A stretch of DNA of 64,000 bases from assembly GCA_958367245.1 (NCBI GenBank), contig CATXEA010000001.1, positions 1 through 64,000 of the forward strand, given 5' to 3'. This document shows, piece by piece, positions 41,166 through 49,215 of the stretch; position 1 is the first letter of the stretch, and every line of letters begins with the position of its first letter. Below the pieces are notes generated by a model. The model saw only the letters and a program-made list of their open reading frames with translations. It did not search any database and was not told the DNA's origin. Source of the DNA: an uncultured Blautia sp. GTDB lineage: Bacteria > Bacillota > Clostridia > Lachnospirales > Lachnospiraceae. The position numbers were made by a program, and so were the translations under genes.

Positions 41166-42101
41166 ATGGACGAAAAAATAAGAATCAATAAATACTTAAG
41201 CGATGCAGGCGTATGCTCCAGAAGAGAGGCAGACCGCCTGATTTCTGAAAACCGCGTTACGGTAAACGGGCGTAAAGCGCAGAGCGGGGAAAAGGTTTCG
41301 GCAGAAGATTTTATCTGCATTGACGAAAATCCCATAATAAAAAACGAAAAAAAAGTTCTTCTGCTTTTTAACAAGCCAAGAGGAATCGTCTGCAGCACAA
41401 AGCAGCAGAAGGATGAAGTGACAGTCACCGAATATCTGAAATATCCTCTTCGCGTATATCCGGTAGGACGTCTGGATAAAGATTCTCAGGGGCTTCTTCT
41501 CCTTACCAATGAAGGCAGTCTGGTGAACCGTATTATGCGCGCTGGAAACCGCCATGAAAAGGAATATCTGGTAACGGTAAATAAACCCATAGACGAAGCC
41601 TTTTTAAAAGGGATGCAAAGCGGTGTTCCGATTCTGGACACGGTTACAAGACCTTGCTTTGCAGAGCGTACCGGAAAGAACAGCTTCCGCATTATCCTGA
41701 CTCAGGGGCTTAACCGCCAGATTCGGAGAATGTGCGAATATTTCGGCTATCGTGTACTCACCTTAAAAAGAATACGAATTATGAATCTGACCCTGGATGG
41801 ACTTGAGGAAGGAGCTATCAGGGAAATTACACCGAAGGAGTGGGAAACGCTTCAGAGGATGATTGCGTCGTCCTCGAATGAAACAGTAAAAGAAACAGGA
41901 GGCAGCCATGGAAACAGCAGTCATAAAGCGAATGAAGGAGCTTGCCGAAAAACTGGACAAGGCAGCAAGAGAATATTATCAGAACGACAGAGAAATCATG
42001 AGCAATCTGGAGTACGACAGAATGTACGACGAACTTCAGGCTCTGGAGAGAGAAACAGGAACTGTTCTCGCAAACAGCCCAACCATAAGTGTAGGGTATG
42101 A
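41166..42101 (+). CDS. rluF: 23S rRNA pseudouridine synthase, RluF-like, with extended tail
   Basis: A 311-residue RsuA/RluF-family enzyme that isomerises uridine in 23S rRNA. Residues 5-60 are the S4 RNA-binding domain (I-N-K-Y-L-S-D-A-G-V-C-S-R-R-E-A-D); the catalytic motif G-R-L-D-K-D-S-Q-G-L has its Asp at 104; and Q-G-L-N-R-Q-I-R-R-M-C near 185 is conserved. The usual protein ends around I-T-P-K-E-W, near residue 230. The reading frame here continues about 70 residues, low in complexity and rich in Gly, Ser, Asn and Arg, overlapping ligA by 194 bases in another frame. That tail may be a read-on after loss of the original stop. Confidence 0.87.
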   Translation: MDEKIRINKYLSDAGVCSRREADRLISENRVTVNGRKAQSGEKVSAEDFICIDENPIIKNEKKVLLLFNKPRGIVCSTKQQKDEVTVTEYLKYPLRVYPVGRLDKDSQGLLLLTNEGSLVNRIMRAGNRHEKEYLVTVNKPIDEAFLKGMQSGVPILDTVTRPCFAERTGKNSFRIILTQGLNRQIRRMCEYFGYRVLTLKRIRIMNLTLDGLEEGAIREITPKEWETLQRMIASSSNETVKETGGSHGNSSHKANEGACRKTGQGSKRILSERQRNHEQSGVRQNVRRTSGSGERNRNCSRKQPNHKCRV

Positions 42102-43872
42102 GGCGGTTGAGCAGTTACCGAAAGAAGAGCACGAAAGTCCCATGCTTTCTCTGGATAAGACGAAGGACAGAGAAGCGCTCCGTTCTTTTATGGGAGTACA
42201 CAGGACGCTTCTTTCCTGGAAACTGGACGGTCTGACAATCGTTCTTACTTACGAAAACGGGCAGCTTGAAAAAGCCGTCACACGGGGAAACGGAGTTGTG
42301 GGAGAGGTTATCACAAATAATGCAAAAGTGTTTAAAAACATTCCTCTTCAGATTCCTTTTAAGGGACGTCTTGTCCTTCGGGGAGAAGCTGTCATTACCT
42401 ATTCAGACTTCGAAAAAATCAATGCCACCATTGAAGATGCAGACGCAAAATATAAGAATCCGCGAAATTTATGCAGCGGCTCTGTGCGCCAGCTCAACAA
42501 TGAGGTTACTGCCCGGAGAAACGTGCGTTTTTACGCGTTTTCTCTTGTGAGTGCAGAAGGGGAGGATTTTAAAAACTCCCATGAATTTCAGTTTGAATGG
42601 CTGAAAAAACAGGGATTCGATGTGGTGGAATACCGTGTCTGTACAGGAGAAACACTGGATGATGCAATGGATTATTTTGCCCGTGCCGTTACTGAGAATG
42701 ATTTCCCTTCCGACGGACTGGTAGCCCTTTATGACGATATTGCCTACGGAGAATCTCTGGGAAGAACGGCAAAGTTTCCGCGAAACGCCTTTGCTTTTAA
42801 ATGGGCGGATGAGATGAAGGAAACACACCTTCTGGAAATCGAATGGAGTCCGTCCCGAACCGGGCTTATCAATCCGGTAGCTATTTTTGAGCCTGTGGAA
42901 CTGGAAGGAACTACAGTAAGCCGCGCAAGCGTACACAATGTCAGCATCCTGAAAGAGCTGGAACTTGGAATCGGAGACAGCATCAGCGTATATAAAGCAA
43001 ATATGATCATTCCCCAGATTGCGGAAAATCTGACCAGAAGCAGAAACCTCGAAATTCCGAAAAAATGCCCTGCCTGCGGTATGGAAGCGGCAATTCGCAA
43101 AGAAAATGACGTGGAGTCTCTTTATTGTCTCAATCCGGACTGTCCTGCAAAAAAAATCAAAGCTTTTGCTCTTTTTGTCAGCAGGGATGCTATGAATATA
43201 GATGGTCTTTCTGAGGCGACGCTGGAAAAATTTATTGCCAGAGGCTTTATCCACGATTTTGGCGATATTTTTGAAATCGGAAAGCACAGAGAAGAGATTG
43301 TGGAAATGGACGGATTTGGAGAAAAATCTTTCGAAAACCTTTTGGAAAGCCTCGAAAAAGCAAAGGAAACCACACCTGCAAAGGTAATATACAGTCTGGG
43401 AATCAGCAATATTGGTCTTGCAAATGCAAAGGTAATCTGCCGCCATTTTGACGACGATCTGGAAAGAATCCGCCGCGCGGACGAGGAGGAAATCAGCGCT
43501 ATTGACACAATCGGGCCTGTTATTGCAAAAAACCTCGCGGATTATTTCAGAAAAGAAGAAAATAACAGAAAGCTTGACCATCTTCTTTCCCATCTCCATC
43601 TGAAAAAAGAGGAGAAAGCAGGCGAGCAGATTTTTGCAGGTATGAATTTTGTTGTTACCGGAAGTGTGGAGCGCTTTGCAAACAGAGGAGAATTAAAGGA
43701 ATATATCGAGAGTTTCGGAGGTAAGGTAACCGGTTCTGTTACAGGTAAGACAAATTATCTGATAAACAACGATACGGCATCCACCTCCTCCAAGAACAAA
43801 AAAGCCAGAGAGCTTGGGATTCCGATTCTTTCAGAAGAGGAGTTTCTGTCTCTTGTAAAAGACAAGGAATGA
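41908..43872 (+). CDS. ligA: NAD-dependent DNA ligase
   Basis: A 654-residue LigA, which seals nicks in replication and repair using NAD. The N-terminal Ia domain (D-R-M-Y-D-E-L near residue 37) precedes the adenylation motif K-L-D-G (Lys105). An OB fold, a four-cysteine zinc finger (C-P-A-C-G near 389 and C-L-N-P-D-C-P), helix-hairpin-helix repeats and a C-terminal BRCT domain (F-V-V-T-G-S-V, residues 575-650) follow. AGGAGG is 5 bases before the ATG. Its first 194 bases overlap the rluF frame. It is slightly short but complete. Confidence 0.95.
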   Translation: METAVIKRMKELAEKLDKAAREYYQNDREIMSNLEYDRMYDELQALERETGTVLANSPTISVGYEAVEQLPKEEHESPMLSLDKTKDREALRSFMGVHRTLLSWKLDGLTIVLTYENGQLEKAVTRGNGVVGEVITNNAKVFKNIPLQIPFKGRLVLRGEAVITYSDFEKINATIEDADAKYKNPRNLCSGSVRQLNNEVTARRNVRFYAFSLVSAEGEDFKNSHEFQFEWLKKQGFDVVEYRVCTGETLDDAMDYFARAVTENDFPSDGLVALYDDIAYGESLGRTAKFPRNAFAFKWADEMKETHLLEIEWSPSRTGLINPVAIFEPVELEGTTVSRASVHNVSILKELELGIGDSISVYKANMIIPQIAENLTRSRNLEIPKKCPACGMEAAIRKENDVESLYCLNPDCPAKKIKAFALFVSRDAMNIDGLSEATLEKFIARGFIHDFGDIFEIGKHREEIVEMDGFGEKSFENLLESLEKAKETTPAKVIYSLGISNIGLANAKVICRHFDDDLERIRRADEEEISAIDTIGPVIAKNLADYFRKEENNRKLDHLLSHLHLKKEEKAGEQIFAGMNFVVTGSVERFANRGELKEYIESFGGKVTGSVTGKTNYLINNDTASTSSKNKKARELGIPILSEEEFLSLVKDKE

Positions 43873-43902
43873 ATAAGGCTGCAGGAAAGGAAGGACTAGA
43901 TT

Positions 43903-44838
43903 ATGCCAATTAAGATACAGGGCGACCTGCCCGTAAAGGAAATTCTGGAAAAAGAAAATATTTTCGTCATGGATGAGACAAGGGCTCTTCATCAGGATAT
44001 CCGCCCGATTCAGATTCTCATTCTGAATCTGATGCCCTTAAAGGAGGAGACAGAGCTTCAGCTTCTGCGCTCTCTTTCCAACACGCCTCTTCAGGTAGAC
44101 GTTACCTTTATGGCAGTAGAAAGCCACCAGTCAAAAAATACATCTATGAGTCATCTGAATAAATTTTATCAGACTTTTTCGGAGCTTAAAAACCAGAAAT
44201 ATGACGGAATGATTATCACAGGAGCGCCTGTGGAGCAGATGGAGTTTGAGGAAGTAGACTACTGGGATGAGCTTGTGCAGATTATGGACTGGACAAAGAG
44301 CCATGTCACTTCCACTATTTATCTGTGCTGGGCAGCTCAGGCAGGGCTTTATCATCATTACGGTCTGAAAAAGAAACCTCTGGACCACAAGATGTTCGGG
44401 CTTTTCTGGCATAAGGTTATGAATCGCAAGATTCCCCTTGTACGCGGCTTCGACGATATGTTTCTTGCGCCTCATTCAAGGCATACGGAAGTGCCGATTG
44501 AGGACATTCATAATTGCAAGGAGCTTACTGTTCTTGCAGAGTCTGAGGAAGCAGGGCTTTTCCTCGCAATGGCAGACGGTGGACGCAAGATTTTCGTCAT
44601 GGGACATCCCGAATACGACAGGGTAACGCTGGACGGAGAATACAAGCGTGATCTGAGCAAAAATCTTCCCATTGACATTCCGAAGAATTATTACAGGGAC
44701 GATGATTCTCTGAATAAGCCCCTTCTGATGTGGAGGGCACATGCAAACAACCTTTATACGAACTGGTTGAATTATTATGTGTACCAGAGCACTCCGTTCG
44801 ACCTTTACGGAACACCGGATTTTGACGAAATCTTGTAA
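43903..44838 (+). CDS. metA: Homoserine O-acetyltransferase (MetA type)
   Basis: A 311-residue MetA-family enzyme for the first committed step of methionine synthesis. Catalytic Cys142 is in Y-L-C-W-A-A-Q-A-G; the His of F-V-M-G-H-P-E-Y and following Glu complete the triad. Residue 111 is Glu (G-A-P-V-E), where E. coli has Gly; in characterised enzymes Glu here goes with acetyl-CoA and Gly with succinyl-CoA, so this is probably the acetylating form. It follows ligA by 30 bases. No S-box or T-box leader is visible in that gap, so it may be read through from ligA. Confidence 0.92.
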   Translation: MPIKIQGDLPVKEILEKENIFVMDETRALHQDIRPIQILILNLMPLKEETELQLLRSLSNTPLQVDVTFMAVESHQSKNTSMSHLNKFYQTFSELKNQKYDGMIITGAPVEQMEFEEVDYWDELVQIMDWTKSHVTSTIYLCWAAQAGLYHHYGLKKKPLDHKMFGLFWHKVMNRKIPLVRGFDDMFLAPHSRHTEVPIEDIHNCKELTVLAESEEAGLFLAMADGGRKIFVMGHPEYDRVTLDGEYKRDLSKNLPIDIPKNYYRDDDSLNKPLLMWRAHANNLYTNWLNYYVYQSTPFDLYGTPDFDEIL

Positions 44839-44914
44839 TTGACGAAATACACCTTCGTATATTTTATGAGAATTTTTCCATACTATTCTTATAAATCTAC
44901 GGAGGTGTTTTTTC

Positions 44915-45622
44915 ATGGAAGAAAAGGAAAAGAAAGACGAAAAAAGAGAGGAACTTGAAAAAGAGGATATCCAGAATTCGCAGATAGAAGAGATGGGGCA
45001 GGTTGTTCTGGACGGAAATAACAGGAAACGCAAGGTGGAACTTCTGACCATTATAGGAGAGGTGGAAGGGCATGAGTCTGCGCCTTCTCACAGCAAGACA
45101 ACAAAATACGAGCATGTCCTTCCCAAGCTTGCTATTGTGGAAGATGACGATGAAGTGGAGGGGCTCTTAATTCTTTTGAACACTGTCGGCGGAGATGTGG
45201 AGGCGGGGCTTGCCATTGCAGAAATGATCGCATCACTGAGCATTCCCACGGTGTCCCTTGTCCTTGGAGGCGGACATTCCATAGGCGTTCCCATGGCTGT
45301 TTCCGCGGACTATTCCTTTATCGTGCCCAGCGCTACAATGGTGATTCATCCGGTACGCCAAAATGGAATGTTCATCGGCGTAGCCCAGAGTTACCGCAAT
45401 ATGGAAAAAATTCAGGACCGGATTACCAACTTTATCTCTTCTCATTCGGAAATCAGTCAGGAAAGACTGGAAGAACTGATGCTCGATACCACCCAGCTTG
45501 TAAAAGATGTAGGTACAATGCTCGAAGGAGAAGAGGCTGTAAAAGAGGGACTGATTGATGAAGTGGGCGGAATACGGGAGGCTTTATCCAAACTTTATTC
45601 ATTAATTGATGATATGCAATAA
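44915..45622 (+). CDS. tepA: TepA/ClpP-like serine protease
   Basis: A 235-residue ClpP-fold protein of the translocation-enhancing protein TepA (YmfB) family. The first 45 residues are charged and probably flexible. The nucleophile is Ser122 (G-G-H-S-I-G-V-P) and the base His145 (V-I-H-P-V-R). It has no signal peptide. In Bacillus its homologue lies beside spoIIIE/ftsK; here a ftsK homologue is 3.6 kb downstream with other genes between, a partly conserved neighbourhood. AGGTGTTTTTTC precedes the ATG. Confidence 0.85.
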   Translation: MEEKEKKDEKREELEKEDIQNSQIEEMGQVVLDGNNRKRKVELLTIIGEVEGHESAPSHSKTTKYEHVLPKLAIVEDDDEVEGLLILLNTVGGDVEAGLAIAEMIASLSIPTVSLVLGGGHSIGVPMAVSADYSFIVPSATMVIHPVRQNGMFIGVAQSYRNMEKIQDRITNFISSHSEISQERLEELMLDTTQLVKDVGTMLEGEEAVKEGLIDEVGGIREALSKLYSLIDDMQ

Positions 45623-45647
45623 ATCATGGAAAAAAACAAATTTTTCA

Positions 45648-45675
45648 TTGAATCTATGCAAATCTATGGTATAAT
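45648..45675 (+). promoter_or_regulatory. Promoter of nfnAB
   Basis: TTGAAT (45648-45653), 16 bases, perfect TATAAT (45670-45675). The leader to nfnA is about 120 bases with no structure recognised. Confidence 0.65.
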
Positions 45676-45802
45676 ATTACTGAAAATTTTCATTCTTATT
45701 AAATGGAAATAGGGAAAGAGAAAATAGCAGACACGTTTCTGCTCCCGCTTTGTTTTGCATCTGCCGGACGTGCCTGTTAAATATGAATACCAGGAGGATA
45801 TT

Positions 45803-46690
45803 ATGTATAAGATTCTGAAAGCAGAAAAACTTTCTGCAAATGTTTTTCTTATGGATGTTGAAGCCCCGCGTGTTGCGAAACATTGTCTGCCGGGTCAGTT
45901 CATAATCGTAAAAATGGATGAAAAAGGCGAGAGAATCCCTCTTACCATCTGTGATTATGACGCTGAAAAAGGGACTGTAACCATCGTATTCCAGCCAGCA
46001 GGAGCTTCCACAACCAGAATGGCTGAATTAAAGGCAGGAGACTACTTCGAGGACTTCGTAGGACCGCTGGGACAGCCTTCCGAATTGGTGCATGAGGATA
46101 TCGAAGAGTTAAAAAAGAAAAAAATCGTATTCGTAGCAGGCGGTGTTGGTACAGCTCCTGTTTACCCACAGGTGAAATGGCTTCATGAGCACGGCGTTAC
46201 TGCGGACGTTATCATCGGCGCTAAAACAAAAGACCTTCTGATTCTTGAGAAAGAGATGAGCGAAGTCAGCAACCTTTATGTGACTACAGACGATGGTTCC
46301 TATGTACGAAAAGGTATGGGAACAGACGTCCTTCGCGACCTTGTGGAAAATCAGGGCAAGAAATATGATCTCTGTGTGGCAATCGGACCGATGATCATGA
46401 TGAAATTTGTATGTCTTCTCACAAAAGAACTGGGCATCCCGACTGTTGTCAGCATGAACCCGATCATGGTAGACGGAACAGGAATGTGCGGCGCATGCCG
46501 TCTGATCGTTGGCGGAGAAGTGAAATTCGCCTGTGTAGACGGACCGGAGTTTGACGGACATCTTGTAGATTTTGATCTTGCAATGAAGAGACAGCAGATG
46601 TACAAGACAGAAGAAGGTCGTGAAATGCTGAAACTTCAGGAAGGCGACACACATCACGGCGGATGTGGACACTGCGGAGGTGACGAATAA
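45803..46690 (+). CDS. nfnA: NADH-dependent ferredoxin:NADP oxidoreductase, NfnA subunit
   Basis: A 295-residue ferredoxin-NADP-reductase-like protein with FAD and NAD domains (R-I-P-L-T-I-C-D-Y; V-A-G-G-V-G-T-A-P) and a C-terminal [2Fe-2S] site (M-C-G-A-C-R and F-A-C-V-D-G-P). Next to an NfnB/GltD-like gene, it matches the small subunit of electron-bifurcating transhydrogenase, linking NADH, NADPH and ferredoxin. The start at 45803 follows AGGAGG; an upstream in-frame ATG lacks a site. Its stop overlaps the nfnB start by one base. Older annotations call it sulfide or dihydroorotate dehydrogenase subunit. Confidence 0.9.
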   Translation: MYKILKAEKLSANVFLMDVEAPRVAKHCLPGQFIIVKMDEKGERIPLTICDYDAEKGTVTIVFQPAGASTTRMAELKAGDYFEDFVGPLGQPSELVHEDIEELKKKKIVFVAGGVGTAPVYPQVKWLHEHGVTADVIIGAKTKDLLILEKEMSEVSNLYVTTDDGSYVRKGMGTDVLRDLVENQGKKYDLCVAIGPMIMMKFVCLLTKELGIPTVVSMNPIMVDGTGMCGACRLIVGGEVKFACVDGPEFDGHLVDFDLAMKRQQMYKTEEGREMLKLQEGDTHHGGCGHCGGDE

Positions 46691-48084
46691 TGGCAGATGC
46701 AAAAATGTTAAAAAAAGTTCCTGTAAGAGAACAGGATCCTAAGGTTCGTGCAGCAAACTTCGAAGAGGTTTGCCTTGGATATAACAAAGAAGAGGCAATG
46801 GAGGAAGCAAACCGCTGCCTTGGATGTAAAAAAGCAAAATGTGTAGAGGGATGTCCGGTTTCCATTAATATTCCGGCATTCATTGGAGAGGTAAAAGAAG
46901 GAAACTTCGAAAAAGCATATCAGATTATCAGCGAATCCAGCGCGCTTCCTGCAGTCTGCGGTCGTGTCTGTCCTCAGGAGACTCAGTGTGAAGGCAAATG
47001 TGTCCGCGGCGTGAAAGGCGAGGCAGTTTCCATTGGTAAACTGGAGCGTTTCGTAGCTGACTGGGCGAAAGAAAATGGAATCAAACCAGCTCCTGCCAAA
47101 GAGAAAAACGGCAAAAAAGTTGCAGTAATCGGTTCCGGTCCTGCAGGTCTTACCTGCGCAGGCGACCTTGCAAAAATGGGTTACGATGTAACAATTTTTG
47201 AGGCCCTTCACAAAGCAGGCGGCGTTCTTGTTTACGGTATTCCGGAATTCCGTCTTCCGAAAGATAAAGTTGTTGCAGCAGAAGTAGAAAACGTAAAGGC
47301 TCTGGGAGTTAAAATCGAGACAAATGTTATCATCGGTAAATCTGTAACCATCGACGAGCTGATGAAAGAAGAAGGCTTCGAAGCCGTATTTATCGGTTCC
47401 GGCGCAGGTCTTCCGATGTTCATGGGAATTCCGGGAGAGCAGGCAAACGGCGTATTCTCCGCAAACGAATATCTGACACGTAACAACCTGATGAAGGCAT
47501 TCCGCGAGGATTATGACACTCCGATCGCTCACGGTAAGAAGGTTGCAGTAGTCGGCGGCGGAAACGTGGCAATGGATGCGGCAAGAACAGCTCTTCGTCT
47601 CGGCGCAGAGGTACATATCATTTACCGCCGTTCTGAAGCAGAGCTTCCTGCACGTGCAGAGGAAGTTCACCATGCAAAAGAAGAAGGTGTGGAATTTAAC
47701 CTTCTGTGCAACCCTGTTGAAATCCTTACAGACGAGAAAGACTGGGTAACAGGCATCAAATGTATCCGTATGGAATTAGGAGAGCCTGATGCTTCCGGAA
47801 GAAGACGTCCTGTAGAAATTCCGGGTTCTGAGTTCACTATCGACGTTGACACAGTCATTATGTCTCTGGGAACTTCCCCGAACCCGCTGATTTCTTCTAC
47901 AACATACGGTCTTGATATCAACAAGAGAAAATGTATCATTGCAGACGAAGAATACGGCAAAACTTCCAAAGAAGGCGTATATGCCGGCGGTGATGCTGTT
48001 ACAGGCGCAGCAACTGTTATCCTTGCTATGGGTGCAGGTAAAGCAGGCGCGAAAGGTATTGATGAATATTTAAGAAATAAATAA
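46690..48084 (+). CDS. nfnB: NADH-dependent ferredoxin:NADP oxidoreductase, NfnB subunit (GltD-like)
   Basis: A 464-residue flavoprotein. The N-terminal domain has two [4Fe-4S] groups (C-L-G-C-K-K-A-K-C-V-E-G-C-P and C-G-R-V-C-P-Q-E-T-Q-C-E-G-K-C), then a FAD site G-S-G-P-A-G-L-T near residue 150 and a NADPH site G-G-G-N-V-A-M-D-A-A near 285. It resembles the glutamate synthase small subunit, but no large GltB subunit is present and nfnA is fused to it by a one-base overlap, so the NfnAB reading is favoured. In anaerobes this enzyme balances reduced ferredoxin, NADH and NADPH. Confidence 0.92.
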   Translation: MADAKMLKKVPVREQDPKVRAANFEEVCLGYNKEEAMEEANRCLGCKKAKCVEGCPVSINIPAFIGEVKEGNFEKAYQIISESSALPAVCGRVCPQETQCEGKCVRGVKGEAVSIGKLERFVADWAKENGIKPAPAKEKNGKKVAVIGSGPAGLTCAGDLAKMGYDVTIFEALHKAGGVLVYGIPEFRLPKDKVVAAEVENVKALGVKIETNVIIGKSVTIDELMKEEGFEAVFIGSGAGLPMFMGIPGEQANGVFSANEYLTRNNLMKAFREDYDTPIAHGKKVAVVGGGNVAMDAARTALRLGAEVHIIYRRSEAELPARAEEVHHAKEEGVEFNLLCNPVEILTDEKDWVTGIKCIRMELGEPDASGRRRPVEIPGSEFTIDVDTVIMSLGTSPNPLISSTTYGLDINKRKCIIADEEYGKTSKEGVYAGGDAVTGAATVILAMGAGKAGAKGIDEYLRNK

Positions 48085-48099
48085 TTTCTGAAGCAAGGT

Positions 48100-48139
48100 C
48101 CCTGTATCCGAAAGAAATTCCGGATACAGGGGCTTTTTT
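48100..48139 (+). terminator. Terminator of nfnAB
   Basis: CCCTGTATCCG (48100-48110) pairs with CGGATACAGGG (48121-48131), followed by GC and six T. Confidence 0.92.
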
Positions 48140-48171
48140 GCGAATTAAATAAGAACATTTGTTTTCCTGTG

Positions 48172-48200
48172 TTGTCAATTTCTGCTGACTATGTTATAAT
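48172..48200 (+). promoter_or_regulatory. Promoter of uppP
   Basis: TTGTCA (48172-48177), 17 bases, TATAAT (48195-48200). Confidence 0.75.
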
Positions 48201-48281
48201 GAACAAGGTGGCGGCTCATCTGCATCTGTCGGATAAATGCAGGAGGAAGCTGCTGCACTAAATACAAAGGATATGATAATT

Positions 48282-49157
48282 ATGTCAGTAATATACGGGA
48301 TTTTATTAGCAATCATTCAGGGAATCACAGAGTTCCTTCCTGTGAGCAGCTTCGGTCATCTGGTCGCAGCAGAGAAAATTATGGGGATTGAGCGTAATAC
48401 AGGCATCCTGTTTGAAAGTATGCTCCATCTGGGAACAGCGGCAGCTATTGTTTTTCTGTTCCGTAAGGATTTGTACAGGATTATAGAAGAGCTTATCGGC
48501 ATGATCATGGATATTATCGGAAATGCCAATCTTTATATCCATAACAGAAGAACAGGGGAATCTCTGTCCTATGCAAGAATTGTTCATGGTACATATCGTA
48601 AGTTTACGGCTCTTCTTGCAGTTTCCATGATTCCCACTGTGCTGATTGGGTTCACGGCAAGAAGACTGGCTGATATGGCGGCATCATCTGCGATTCTTCC
48701 CGGAATCGGATTTCTGCTTTCCGGTATTTTTCTTCTTGTGACAGACCTCAACAATTCAGGCGGAGACAGAGGTCCAAGAGACGCAGGCTACGACAGCGCC
48801 ATGTGGATTGGAATCTGTCAGGGACTTGGCGTATTTCCGGGAGTGTCAAGAATGGCTCTTACAATCTGTGCAGCGCTTTTGTGCGGTTACAGCCGTAAGT
48901 TTGCTGTGAAGTTTTCTGTTCTCATGAGTCTTCCGGCAATTATTGGCGCATTCTTTTCCCAGCTTGGACAGTTCGCGGCTCCTGATATGAGTCTGGGACT
49001 TGGGTTTACCTATGTCTTCTGTATGCTTGTGGCAGGCGTTGTTTCTGTTCTGGTCATTCGTACCATGCATAGTCTTGTTCTCAAAAAGAAGCTTCGATAC
49101 TTTGCGTATTATTCCTTCTTTGCAGGTCTGATTGCGCTGGCAGTAAATTATCTTTAA
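48282..49157 (+). CDS. uppP: Undecaprenyl-diphosphate phosphatase
   Basis: A 291-residue BacA/UppP membrane enzyme that recycles the lipid carrier of cell-wall synthesis. The first active-site motif G-I-T-E-F-L-P-V-S-S-F-G-H-L is near residue 12 (the usual second Ser and Thr region is kept), and the second, F-P-G-V-S-R-M-A-L-T-I, has the conserved Ser-Arg. About eight helices are seen. In-frame ATGs occur at 48237, 48273 and 48282; the last is best spaced from AAAGGAT. Overexpression of this family gives bacitracin tolerance. Confidence 0.92.
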   Translation: MSVIYGILLAIIQGITEFLPVSSFGHLVAAEKIMGIERNTGILFESMLHLGTAAAIVFLFRKDLYRIIEELIGMIMDIIGNANLYIHNRRTGESLSYARIVHGTYRKFTALLAVSMIPTVLIGFTARRLADMAASSAILPGIGFLLSGIFLLVTDLNNSGGDRGPRDAGYDSAMWIGICQGLGVFPGVSRMALTICAALLCGYSRKFAVKFSVLMSLPAIIGAFFSQLGQFAAPDMSLGLGFTYVFCMLVAGVVSVLVIRTMHSLVLKKKLRYFAYYSFFAGLIALAVNYL

Positions 49158-49215
49158 AAATACCAAAATATGAAAAAGAATATCCGAACAAATAATTTAG
49201 GAGGGAAGCCTGGAA

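Noticed and set aside
41012..41428. N-terminal extension of the polysaccharide deacetylase frame
   Set aside because: It would run through the divergent region and antisense to rluF; the AAGGGGG site and signal helix place the true start at 41011.
42469..43599. 376-codon open frame on the minus strand
   Set aside because: It lies wholly antisense to ligA; its translation is rich in Phe, Cys, His and Ser without domains or a ribosome-binding site, as expected for a shadow frame.
43873..43902. S-box or T-box leader for metA
   Set aside because: The ligA-metA gap is only 30 bases, too short for either element.
46708..47673. 321-codon open frame on the minus strand
   Set aside because: Antisense to nfnB, whose motifs are unmistakable; codon bias of the real gene leaves the opposite strand open.
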